From the NCBI GenBank assembly GCA_017620235.1, contig JAFZQT010000005.1, forward strand, positions 1 to 50,706: a stretch of DNA of 50,706 nt. The letters run 5' to 3'. Every line of letters begins with the position of its first letter. The stretch's first letter is position 1. Positions 1 through 7,370 of the stretch are shown one piece after another. Origin of the DNA: Butyrivibrio sp. (GTDB lineage: Bacteria; Bacillota; Clostridia; Lachnospirales; Lachnospiraceae). The notes beneath the pieces were generated by a model that was given only the letters and a program-made list of their open reading frames with translations, had not been told where the DNA came from and did no database searches. The position numbers were made by a program, and so were the translations under genes.

Positions 1-60
1 CATTCCTGACAAACAATAATTGTAACAGTTAATTCAACTATTGAACATCAAAACAAAGAA

Positions 61-109
61 AAAACGCCTTTCTGAAAGAGTAACTTCAACTCTTCAGAAT
101 GACGTTTTT
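61..109 (+). terminator. Intrinsic terminator of an upstream gene
   Basis: A long hairpin made of AAACG/CGTTT (62-66 with 103-107), TTCTGAA/TTCAGAA (70-76 with 93-99) and GAGT/ACTC (78-81 with 89-92) closes directly onto a T run. This is the form of a rho-independent terminator. It should end a transcript entering the window from the left and so insulate apt. No gene is visible in positions 1-240. Confidence 0.7.
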
Positions 110-140
110 GAAGTGGAATTTAATTTTTCACTTCAGCACA

Positions 141-173
141 TTGTTCGCGGAAAGCCGCATTTTGTGATATAAT
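141..173 (+). promoter_or_regulatory. Probable sigma-A promoter of apt
   Basis: A perfect TATAAT -10 box lies at 168-173, preceded by TGA at 165-167, which gives an extended -10 element. The best -35 match, TTGTTC at 141-146, is 21 bases away and is therefore weak; the extended -10 would compensate. It leaves a leader of about 60 bases before the apt start at 241, which is preceded by AGAGAGGA. Confidence 0.55.
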
Positions 174-240
174 TTTAAGTTGAAATATTATTTTTGTTTG
201 AAAACGCACGAACGGTGCATGATTCAGAGAGGACTATTCA

Positions 241-765
241 ATGAAAGAATTAAAAGATTATGTCAGAACTATACCTAATTTCCCTGAGGAAGGAATAATG
301 TTCAGGGATATTACATCAGTTTTACAGGATCCAGACGGATTCAAGCTTGCTATCGATAAGATGCAGGAACTTGTAAAGGATCTTGACTTTGATCTTGTTC
401 TGGGAGCTGAGTCCAGAGGATTCATTTTCAGTGCACCTATTGCATATAGCAGAGGAAAAGGACTCGTTCCTGTACGTAAGAAGGGAAAACTCCCTTGCGA
501 GACTATTGAGGTGGAGTATGATCTTGAGTACGGTAAGGCTGTACTTGAGCTTCATAAAGATTCTATCAAGCCCGGACAGAAGGTACTTTTGGTAGATGAT
601 CTTATGGCTACAGGCGGAACAATTGAAGCAATGATAAAGCTTGTTGAGAAGCTTGGCGGCGAAGTTGCCGGAATCCTTGTTCTTATGGAACTCAAGGGAT
701 TAAAGGGCAGAGAGAGACTCAGTAATTACAGACTTGATTCTGCAATAAGCTACGAAGGGAAGTAA
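241..765 (+). CDS. apt: Adenine phosphoribosyltransferase
   Basis: This 174-residue cytosolic enzyme salvages adenine: adenine plus PRPP gives AMP and pyrophosphate. The PRPP-binding signature VLLVDDLMATGGT is visible near residues 115-127, and the N-terminal part contains the family sequences NFPEEGIMFRDI and AESRGFIF. Length and colinearity match the family (about 170-180 residues). The ATG at 241 is preceded by AGAGAGGA at good spacing. The stop lies 5 bases before the (p)ppGpp enzyme gene, so the two are co-transcribed; apt-rel pairing is common in Firmicutes and links purine salvage to the purine-derived alarmone. Nothing is broken. Confidence 0.96.
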   Translation: MKELKDYVRTIPNFPEEGIMFRDITSVLQDPDGFKLAIDKMQELVKDLDFDLVLGAESRGFIFSAPIAYSRGKGLVPVRKKGKLPCETIEVEYDLEYGKAVLELHKDSIKPGQKVLLVDDLMATGGTIEAMIKLVEKLGGEVAGILVLMELKGLKGRERLSNYRLDSAISYEGK

Positions 766-770
766 TTTGC

Positions 771-3056
771 ATGCCACAGGACTTCGATGATGGAAAAATT
801 GAAGCCATTGAGGAATTCCAATCGCCTGACAAACTTTATGAAGGACTAATTGCGAGGGTAAGAAAATACCATCCGTCCGACGACATTACTCTAATAGAAA
901 AGGCGTATCAGGAAGCGGCTGAAGCTCATAAGGAGCAGCTTAGAAAATCGGGTGAACCATACATAATTCACCCTCTTTGTGTTGCCATAATTTTGGCAGA
1001 TCTCGAAATGGACAAAGAGACTATAGCAGCCGGCTTACTTCATGACGTCGTTGAAGATACTATCCTGACAAAAGAACAGATAGAAGAGAGTTTCGGTGCT
1101 GACGTTGCCCTTCTGGTTGACGGTGTTACAAAGTTGACTGGATTGCAGCTTCATGCCAATAACGACATGGTCAACAAGACTCAGGAACAGATTGATATGC
1201 AGGCTCAGAATCTTCGAAAGATGTTTCTTGCTATGGCAAAGGACATCCGAGTTATTCTTATCAAGCTTGCGGACAGGCTTCATAATATGCGCACACTTGA
1301 GCATATGCCTCCTGAAAAGCAGTCTAGGATTGCCCAGGAAACTCTTGATATATATTCGCCGATCGCAGGCAGACTTGGTATCAGTCGTATCAAGGTTGAG
1401 CTTGACGATCTTTCTTTGAAATATCTTAAACCGGATATTTATTACGATCTCGTTGAAAAGGTTTCTATCAGAAAGAGCGAGAGAGAAAAGTATGTTGAAG
1501 ATATCAGCCAGAAGGTAAGAGAGGCTATTGCAGAAGCCGGAATTTCAGGTGAAGTAAACGGAAGAGTTAAGCATTTCTTTAGTATATATAAGAAGATGCG
1601 CAATCAGAATAAGACTCTAGATCAGATATACGATCTTTTTGCAATAAGGATCATTGTCGGAACCGTTAAGGATTGCTACGCGGCTCTTGGTGTTATTCAT
1701 GAGATGTACAAGCCGATTCCCGGAAGATTTAAAGATTACATCGCAATGCCCAAGCCCAATATGTATCAGTCACTTCACACGACTCTTATCGGTCAGACCG
1801 GTCAGCCTTTTGAGATTCAGATAAGAACTTATGACATGCACAGAGCTGCTGAATACGGTATCGCTGCGCATTGGAAGTATAAAGAGACTTCTGACGGTAA
1901 AAAAGCTGAGAACGGCGAAGAGGAGAAGCTCACATGGCTTCGTCAGATCTTGGAATGGCAACAGGACATGTCTGACAACCAGGAGTTTATGAATCTCTTA
2001 AAGAGCGATCTCAACCTCTTTTCGGAGGATGTATATTGCTTTACACCTACGGGAGAAGTTAAGAATCTTCCGGCAGGTTCAACACCTATAGATTTTGCTT
2101 ACAGCGTTCATTCTGCCGTAGGTAACAAGATGATAGGTGCGAAGGTCAACGGAAAACTCGTTCCGATCGATTACAAGATTCAGAACGGTGACAGAGTTGA
2201 AGTTATAACCAGCCAGAATTCAAGAGGACCGAGCAGAGACTGGCTCGCCATTGCAAAGGCTACTTCAACCAAGAACAAGATAAATCAGTGGTTCAGGCAT
2301 GAACTCAAAGAAGAGAATATAGCAAAAGGAAGAGATCTTCTTATTGAATATTGTAAGAGTAAGGGAATAGATCTTTTTGCTATCTCAAAACCTGAATTCC
2401 AGAATATTGTTATTAATAAGTATGGCTTCCATGACTGGAATGCGGTGCTTGCGGCTGTCGGACACGGCGGACTTAAAGAAGGCCAGATCATCAATAAGAT
2501 GCTTGAGCTTGGAGAAAAAGACCACAAGCGCAACATGACTGATGAAGAAGTGCTCGCGGCTGTTGCCGAGTCTAACATTACACCTCAGGTTTCAAGTTCG
2601 GACAACGCTATCATCGTTAAGGGAGTTCATGATGTTGCGGTAAGATTTTCAAAGTGCTGTAACCCGGTTCCCGGTGATGAGATATGCGGTTTTGTCACAA
2701 GAGGTCGCGGTGTTTCGATTCACAGAAGAGACTGCGTCAACGTGATAAAGATGCAGGAAGAAGACAAGACAAGGCTTATCGAAGCAAGATGGCAGTCCGA
2801 TTCTCAGAGCGGCGGCAAGTATGTTGCTACGATTAAGATATTTGCCAATAACAGAAACGGTCTTCTTGCCGATATTTCCAGAGCGCTTACGGAAAAAGAT
2901 ATTGATATTATTTCAATGAATACAAGAACCAGTAAACAGGGACTTGCTACAATGGAGATGTCTTTCAAGGTTTCTTCAAGAGGACAGCTTCGTGGCATAG
3001 TTGACAAGATCAGAATGATCGAAAGCGTAATCGACATCGAAAGGACAACAGGCTGA
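771..3056 (+). CDS. rel: Bifunctional (p)ppGpp synthetase/hydrolase
   Basis: This 761-residue RelA/SpoT homologue makes and degrades the stringent-response alarmone (p)ppGpp. The hydrolase HD motif HDVVED is at residues 91-96, with the further hydrolase sequence ADRLHNMRTL downstream. The synthetase domain follows (RFKDYIAMPKPNMYQSLHT). A TGS domain starts near residue 420 (DVYCFTPTGEV) and a C-terminal ACT domain occupies roughly 690-760. Both catalytic halves look intact, so it is expected to be bifunctional, as is usual for the long Firmicutes Rel. The ATG at 771 follows GAAGGGAAG at the end of apt. The stop overlaps the next start by one base (TGATG), indicating translational coupling with the MBL hydrolase. 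Confidence 0.96.
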   Translation: MPQDFDDGKIEAIEEFQSPDKLYEGLIARVRKYHPSDDITLIEKAYQEAAEAHKEQLRKSGEPYIIHPLCVAIILADLEMDKETIAAGLLHDVVEDTILTKEQIEESFGADVALLVDGVTKLTGLQLHANNDMVNKTQEQIDMQAQNLRKMFLAMAKDIRVILIKLADRLHNMRTLEHMPPEKQSRIAQETLDIYSPIAGRLGISRIKVELDDLSLKYLKPDIYYDLVEKVSIRKSEREKYVEDISQKVREAIAEAGISGEVNGRVKHFFSIYKKMRNQNKTLDQIYDLFAIRIIVGTVKDCYAALGVIHEMYKPIPGRFKDYIAMPKPNMYQSLHTTLIGQTGQPFEIQIRTYDMHRAAEYGIAAHWKYKETSDGKKAENGEEEKLTWLRQILEWQQDMSDNQEFMNLLKSDLNLFSEDVYCFTPTGEVKNLPAGSTPIDFAYSVHSAVGNKMIGAKVNGKLVPIDYKIQNGDRVEVITSQNSRGPSRDWLAIAKATSTKNKINQWFRHELKEENIAKGRDLLIEYCKSKGIDLFAISKPEFQNIVINKYGFHDWNAVLAAVGHGGLKEGQIINKMLELGEKDHKRNMTDEEVLAAVAESNITPQVSSSDNAIIVKGVHDVAVRFSKCCNPVPGDEICGFVTRGRGVSIHRRDCVNVIKMQEEDKTRLIEARWQSDSQSGGKYVATIKIFANNRNGLLADISRALTEKDIDIISMNTRTSKQGLATMEMSFKVSSRGQLRGIVDKIRMIESVIDIERTTG

Positions 3057-3709
3057 TGAGCAAGCACAATATACAAGTCGGAGTTATGACGCTGGGAATG
3101 GTGGCGACAAATTGCTATTTTGTTTTTGATGCGGATAATACCGACGAAAACGGCAAGAAACATGCTATCGTTTTTGATCCCGCAGATGCCGGTGCAAGAA
3201 TATATGATGAGCTTTCAAAGAATGACATTGTTGTTGATCTTATTCTTTTAACCCATGGTCATTTTGATCATATTATGGGTATTCCTGAGCTCAAAGAGCT
3301 GACAGGAGCGAAGGTTGGATGTTTTGAGAAGGAGGCTGCTATATGCAGCGATCCTCATCTCAACCTTTCTGTTTCGTTTGGTACTAATTTTGGCGTTAAG
3401 CCTGATATTACATATAAAGACGGTGATATCATCGAAGCTGCGGGACTTTCCTGCAAGCTTATCGCAACTCCCGGTCATACATCGGGCGGATGTTGCTATC
3501 ATTTTGAAGATGATAATGTGCTGATAAGCGGAGATACTTTATTTGAGGAGTCGGTCGGCAGAACCGATTTTCCGACGAGCTCAACAAGTGAGCTTGTAAG
3601 GTCTATAAGAGAGAGGTTGTTTATCCTTCCCGATGAAACGATCGTTTATCCGGGACACGGCGAAATAACCACTATCGGACATGAAAGAGAGTATAATCCT
3701 TTTGCTTAA
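3056..3709 (+). CDS. MBL-fold metal-dependent hydrolase
   Basis: This 217-residue cytosolic protein has the metallo-beta-lactamase fold. The zinc-binding motif THGHFDH is at residues 66-72 (H67, H69, D71, H72), and further metal ligands are likely in TPGHTSGG, SGDTLF and the C-terminal PGHGE. The arrangement fits the glyoxalase II-like (YcbL-type) branch, which hydrolyses thioesters such as S-lactoylglutathione analogues, but the substrate cannot be read from sequence. The ATG overlaps the stop of the (p)ppGpp enzyme gene. A strong terminator follows at 3722, so this gene closes the apt-rel-MBL unit. The same gene order is frequent in Clostridia. Confidence 0.88.
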   Translation: MSKHNIQVGVMTLGMVATNCYFVFDADNTDENGKKHAIVFDPADAGARIYDELSKNDIVVDLILLTHGHFDHIMGIPELKELTGAKVGCFEKEAAICSDPHLNLSVSFGTNFGVKPDITYKDGDIIEAAGLSCKLIATPGHTSGGCCYHFEDDNVLISGDTLFEESVGRTDFPTSSTSELVRSIRERLFILPDETIVYPGHGEITTIGHEREYNPFA

Positions 3710-3721
3710 TATAGAGTTTAT

Positions 3722-3756
3722 GAAAGAATGTCTAAGGAATGACATTCTTTCTTTTT
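3722..3756 (+). terminator. Intrinsic terminator after the MBL hydrolase gene
   Basis: A perfect 11-bp stem GAAAGAATGTC (3722-3732) with GACATTCTTTC (3741-3751) and an 8-base loop is followed by TTTTT. It separates the apt-rel-MBL unit from hemZ. No clear promoter fits in the 16 bases left before hemZ, so hemZ expression probably relies on read-through or on a promoter further upstream. Confidence 0.8.
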
Positions 3757-3772
3757 GGACAAGGTGTAATTT

Positions 3773-5170
3773 ATGATCAAAATTTTTATTTCAGAAGACA
3801 AATACGGATATGATATTCATTCGCTTTTTAAGGCTTTTTTTCCTGCGGAGGATGTTAAAGTAATTGTTTCCCCTGACGGAAGAGAAGAAGCGGATGAAGG
3901 CGATAAGATTTATCATATCGATGTATCTGTTTCGAAAAATGACCTTAAAAAGAATATATACAGACTTCTTAGCCTTGAGACTAAAAAAGAGCTTCCATGG
4001 GGAAATCTTACGGGAATACGACCTACAAGGATTGTAATGAACCTCATTGAACAGAATATGAGTGATGAGGAAATATTTAAATATATGAAAGACAATTATT
4101 ATACGAGTGACGAGAAGATCGCGCTCAGTCTTTCAATTGCGCACAGGGAAAAAGAGATATTAAAGAATATCGATTATGACAACGGTTACAGCCTTTATAT
4201 CGGTATTCCTTTTTGTCCGACAACCTGTCTTTATTGCTCGTTTACTTCGTATCCAATCTGTTCTTATGCGAATATTGTTGACGATTATCTTGATTGTATA
4301 ATGAAAGAAATCGATTATGTCGCTGAGAATTTCAAGGGCAAGAAACTGGATACGATCTATGTTGGAGGCGGAACTCCAACGACGCTTCTTCCCGAGCAGA
4401 TAGAAAGACTCCTTGGATATGTTTATGATAAACTTGATGTGTCCGGGATAAAAGAGCTCACGGTTGAGTCGGGACGTCCCGATTCAATAACGAGAGAAAA
4501 GCTTGCAGCCATGAAAAAGATGGGTGTAACAAGAATTTCCGTAAATCCGCAGACAATGAGGGATAAGACGCTTGAACTTATCGGAAGAAGACACACTGTA
4601 AGCCAGCTCGTTGATGCCTATAATATGGCAAGAGAAGAAGGCTTTGATAATATTAACATGGATATTATCCTTGGACTTCCTTACGAGACTGCGGACGATG
4701 TCAGATACACGATGGATGAGATAAAAAAACTTGATCCCGACGATCTTACGGTTCATTCGCTTGCGATAAAGAGAGGCTCCAAACTTGCAGAAGTTTTGAA
4801 GTTAAAAGAAATGAAAGGCGAGCTTAACGGAGATGTTTTCTCTGCACTGAACAATACGGAAGAGATGATGAAGATTGCTTCCGAGGGAGCTCTTTCCATG
4901 GGGCTTACGCCTTATTATCTGTATAGACAGAAAAACATAAGCGGTAACTTTGAAAATACGGGTTACGCGCGTCCAGGAAAAGCCGGAATCTACAATATAC
5001 TTATTAATGAGGAAGTTCAGTCAATTGTTGCACTTGGTGCGGGAACCGTAACAAAGAGAGTTTACGGATATGATGGCAGAATTGAGAGATGTGACAATGT
5101 TAAAGATGTTAAACTCTATATGTCGCAGATCGATGAGATGATTCAGAGAAAGAGAAATCTCTTTTCATAA
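3773..5170 (+). CDS. hemZ: HemZ-type radical SAM coproporphyrinogen dehydrogenase
   Basis: This 465-residue radical-SAM protein has the 4Fe-4S-binding motif CPTTCLYC (C148, C152, C155). It carries the HemN-family continuation YVGGGTPTTL and a glycine-rich SAM-binding stretch. The roughly 140-residue N-terminal extension before the radical SAM core, including PWGNLTGIRPTRI, is characteristic of HemZ rather than HemN or HemW. HemZ is described as an oxygen-independent coproporphyrinogen III oxidase in Bacillus, but in heme-auxotrophic Lachnospiraceae its true substrate is uncertain. The ATG at 3773 follows AAGGTG at proper spacing. Length is normal for the family. Confidence 0.87.
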   Translation: MIKIFISEDKYGYDIHSLFKAFFPAEDVKVIVSPDGREEADEGDKIYHIDVSVSKNDLKKNIYRLLSLETKKELPWGNLTGIRPTRIVMNLIEQNMSDEEIFKYMKDNYYTSDEKIALSLSIAHREKEILKNIDYDNGYSLYIGIPFCPTTCLYCSFTSYPICSYANIVDDYLDCIMKEIDYVAENFKGKKLDTIYVGGGTPTTLLPEQIERLLGYVYDKLDVSGIKELTVESGRPDSITREKLAAMKKMGVTRISVNPQTMRDKTLELIGRRHTVSQLVDAYNMAREEGFDNINMDIILGLPYETADDVRYTMDEIKKLDPDDLTVHSLAIKRGSKLAEVLKLKEMKGELNGDVFSALNNTEEMMKIASEGALSMGLTPYYLYRQKNISGNFENTGYARPGKAGIYNILINEEVQSIVALGAGTVTKRVYGYDGRIERCDNVKDVKLYMSQIDEMIQRKRNLFS

Positions 5171-5200
5171 AATTTAATTAAAAAATGGAGGTTTTATTTT

Positions 5201-5878
5201 ATGGGAAATGTAAGAATTATAGATCTTAAAAGGAGCATTTTTGAGAGCAATGATGAGGATGCAAACAAGTTAAGAGAAGAGTTAAAAAAGAGCAAGACTT
5301 TTCTTTTAAATCTTATGTCATCACCAGGAGCAGGTAAAACAACGACTCTTACACAGACTATAGGAAGACTTAAGGATAAATACCGCATCGGTGTTATGGA
5401 AGCAGATATAGATTCAGATGTTGACGCTATTAAGATCCAGGAGACCGGAGTAAAGTCAATTCAGCTCCATACCGGCGGAATGTGCCATCTTGATGCCGAT
5501 ATGACAAGGCAGGGTGTGAAGGCTCTTGGAGTTGAAGATGTAGATTTTGCTGTATTGGAGAATGTCGGAAATCTTGTATGTCCCGCTGAGTTTGACACAG
5601 GTAGCACAAAGAACGCCATGATCCTCTCTGTTCCTGAAGGAGAAGACAAGCCTCTTAAGTATCCTTTGATGTTTTCTATATGTGACGTTGTTCTCATTAA
5701 TAAGATCGATGTCATGCCATATTTTGATTTTGACCTCGAAAAATGCAAAGAATACATTTTGATGAGAAACCCTAAAGCCAAGGTAATTCCTATATGTGCG
5801 AAGACAGGTGAGGGCTTCGATGAGTGGATTAACTGGCTTTCTGAAAATATAGACAAAGCAATCACATATCAGGACTAA
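5201..5878 (+). CDS. hypB: HypB-type nickel-insertion GTPase
   Basis: This 225-residue SIMIBI-class GTPase delivers nickel during maturation of [NiFe]-hydrogenase (or urease). The P-loop SSPGAGKTTT lies around residues 40-49, the nucleotide-dependent metal site GGMCHLD contains C95 and H96, C127 lies in NVGNLVCP, and the guanine-specificity motif NKID is at 167-170. It lacks the His-rich or CxxCGC N-terminal nickel store seen in some HypB proteins. No hypA, hypC-F or hydrogenase gene is next to it. The ATG at 5201 follows TGGAGG. A close alternative is UreG, but the GGMCHLDA form and the overall length favour HypB. Confidence 0.86.
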   Translation: MGNVRIIDLKRSIFESNDEDANKLREELKKSKTFLLNLMSSPGAGKTTTLTQTIGRLKDKYRIGVMEADIDSDVDAIKIQETGVKSIQLHTGGMCHLDADMTRQGVKALGVEDVDFAVLENVGNLVCPAEFDTGSTKNAMILSVPEGEDKPLKYPLMFSICDVVLINKIDVMPYFDFDLEKCKEYILMRNPKAKVIPICAKTGEGFDEWINWLSENIDKAITYQD

Positions 5879-5884
5879 TTTTAT

Positions 5885-5911
5885 GTGGATTTTATAATAT
5901 CTACTGTTTTT
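5885..5911 (+). terminator. Weak intrinsic terminator after hypB
   Basis: A 6-bp stem GTGGAT (5885-5890) with ATCTAC (5899-5904), one pair being G-U, is followed by TGTTTTT. It is short and AU-rich, so this is a tentative call. The rest of the 217-base gap up to 6095 is AT-rich, and I see no convincing promoter or riboswitch in it. Confidence 0.4.
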
Positions 5912-6095
5912 GTTTAGAGAATTTTTATAAAATATGCATAAAACTGCACCATTACTCGCAAATCCGACACTATTTTTTGTTTACTATGACGAAGGTGTCT
6001 TGAAAAAAATAATCCCCCGTAGTAAAAATGTATAAGGGTTTTGGTTAGGAAATATTGACAATGTTTTTTTTCTTAAACTCATAGGGGGATTTGCT

Positions 6096-7253
6096 ATGGA
6101 TATGGCGTTCTTAGGGGATTTGGTGATTAATGTCTACACATTGTTTCTGTCTCTCATGTTACTGTTCTTCCAGGAGAGGGGCAGAAAGTCACATTCCAGT
6201 GTAGCTTATATCAGGTTGATCGGGATACTGGCAATTCTGGTCGGGGTATCCGCCGTGCGAGACATTGTGAGTCTCCTTGACGGAAACTACATATTCCTTT
6301 CAAAAATGTCAAATTACCTGATATACGCATTGGATCCATTCAGTTTCCTATTTGCGATCAAATACATTGACAGTTTTGTTACCATCGATGACAGAGATGG
6401 TAGAAATGCATATATCAATCCTATCATGATCTATGCGATCTTTAACTGTATACTGGTTACTCTCGATGCGTATTTATCGAAAGGTTGGTTTTATACAAGC
6501 TACAAATTCGGTTACGAGAGAGGAAGCCTATATATGTTAAGACTTTTTATGCAGGTATTGTCATGTGCGATCATATTCGCATTTATAACTGTATATAAGA
6601 GCTATATTCATAAGTGGTATATAGTGCCGATACAGGCGCTTCCCGCAATTGTGGTGACGGGAGAGCTACTTCAGTATTTTATCCCGTATATCAATTTTGC
6701 ATATGCTTCGTCGGTATTCGCGTTCATGGTTCTCTTTATCTATGTTCAGAGAAGAGATATCCATATGGACTACCTGACGGGAACTGTTAACAGAAGAGGA
6801 ATAGACGCTGCGCTTCGCAGAGCGATGACTGACAGCAACGAAGCTCCTTTCTGTGCGATCATGGTTGACATTGATTATTTCAAACTGATCAACGATAACT
6901 TCGGTCATAAGGTCGGAGATGAAGTTCTTGAGGGTATTGCGGCGATTCTTCTTAACACTTTTGATAAGAAAGACGTAGTCGGAAGATACGGCGGAGATGA
7001 GTTCTGTATCATCACTCATATGACTGATGAGATCGAGATTGAAAAGAGAATTCTTCAGGTTAAAAAACTTGTTGAAGATTTTGAGTGGAGCAACCAGGGT
7101 AAGATGGATCTTTCCGTAAGTGCGGGTATTGCCGTTTACAATAAGGAAATGGATATGCACGGAAAAGATTTCATGGAATTTGTTGACAGCAGAATGTATG
7201 AGGAAAAGGCTTTGCATCATTTATCAAAGCAGGTAAAGGTGGCAGCAAATTGA
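6096..7253 (+). CDS. Membrane diguanylate cyclase (GGDEF)
   Basis: This 385-residue protein has about seven predicted membrane segments in residues 8-216 and a cytoplasmic GGDEF domain in about 225-380. The catalytic signature GGDEF is intact at 299-303, preceded by GRY. The Mg-binding VDIDYFKLIND and the opening DYLTGTVNRRG are also canonical. It should condense two GTP to c-di-GMP under control of a membrane sensor of unknown ligand. The residues five positions before GGDEF read DKKD rather than RxxD, so the usual product-inhibition I-site is absent. The ATG follows ATAGGGGGA. It stands alone between hypB and topA; its link to motility is inferred from the PilZ gene at 39501. Confidence 0.92.
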   Translation: MDMAFLGDLVINVYTLFLSLMLLFFQERGRKSHSSVAYIRLIGILAILVGVSAVRDIVSLLDGNYIFLSKMSNYLIYALDPFSFLFAIKYIDSFVTIDDRDGRNAYINPIMIYAIFNCILVTLDAYLSKGWFYTSYKFGYERGSLYMLRLFMQVLSCAIIFAFITVYKSYIHKWYIVPIQALPAIVVTGELLQYFIPYINFAYASSVFAFMVLFIYVQRRDIHMDYLTGTVNRRGIDAALRRAMTDSNEAPFCAIMVDIDYFKLINDNFGHKVGDEVLEGIAAILLNTFDKKDVVGRYGGDEFCIITHMTDEIEIEKRILQVKKLVEDFEWSNQGKMDLSVSAGIAVYNKEMDMHGKDFMEFVDSRMYEEKALHHLSKQVKVAAN

Positions 7254-7271
7254 TAATTAAAAATTTAAGGG

Positions 7272-7300
7272 TTGACGAAAACTTTAAAAATGTATATTAA
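7272..7300 (+). promoter_or_regulatory. sigma-A promoter of topA
   Basis: TTGACG (7272-7277) and TATTAA (7295-7300) are separated by exactly 17 bases, immediately after the stop of the diguanylate cyclase gene. This gives a leader of about 65 bases for topA. Confidence 0.7.
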
Positions 7301-7370
7301 TAAGAACGTGAGTTTTAAACATGAAGATATAACTAACAATTAATATATATGAAGGGGCATAATTTAAACA

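Noticed and set aside
6055..6083. TTGACA before the diguanylate cyclase gene as a -35 box
   Set aside because: At 17 bases downstream there is only CTCATA, and the start site would fall inside the ribosome binding site. No convincing promoter was identified.
5879..6095. Riboswitch (c-di-GMP type) before the diguanylate cyclase gene
   Set aside because: Only a weak 7-bp TTTACTA/TAGTAAA pairing was found; the conserved core sequences of c-di-GMP riboswitches are not visible.
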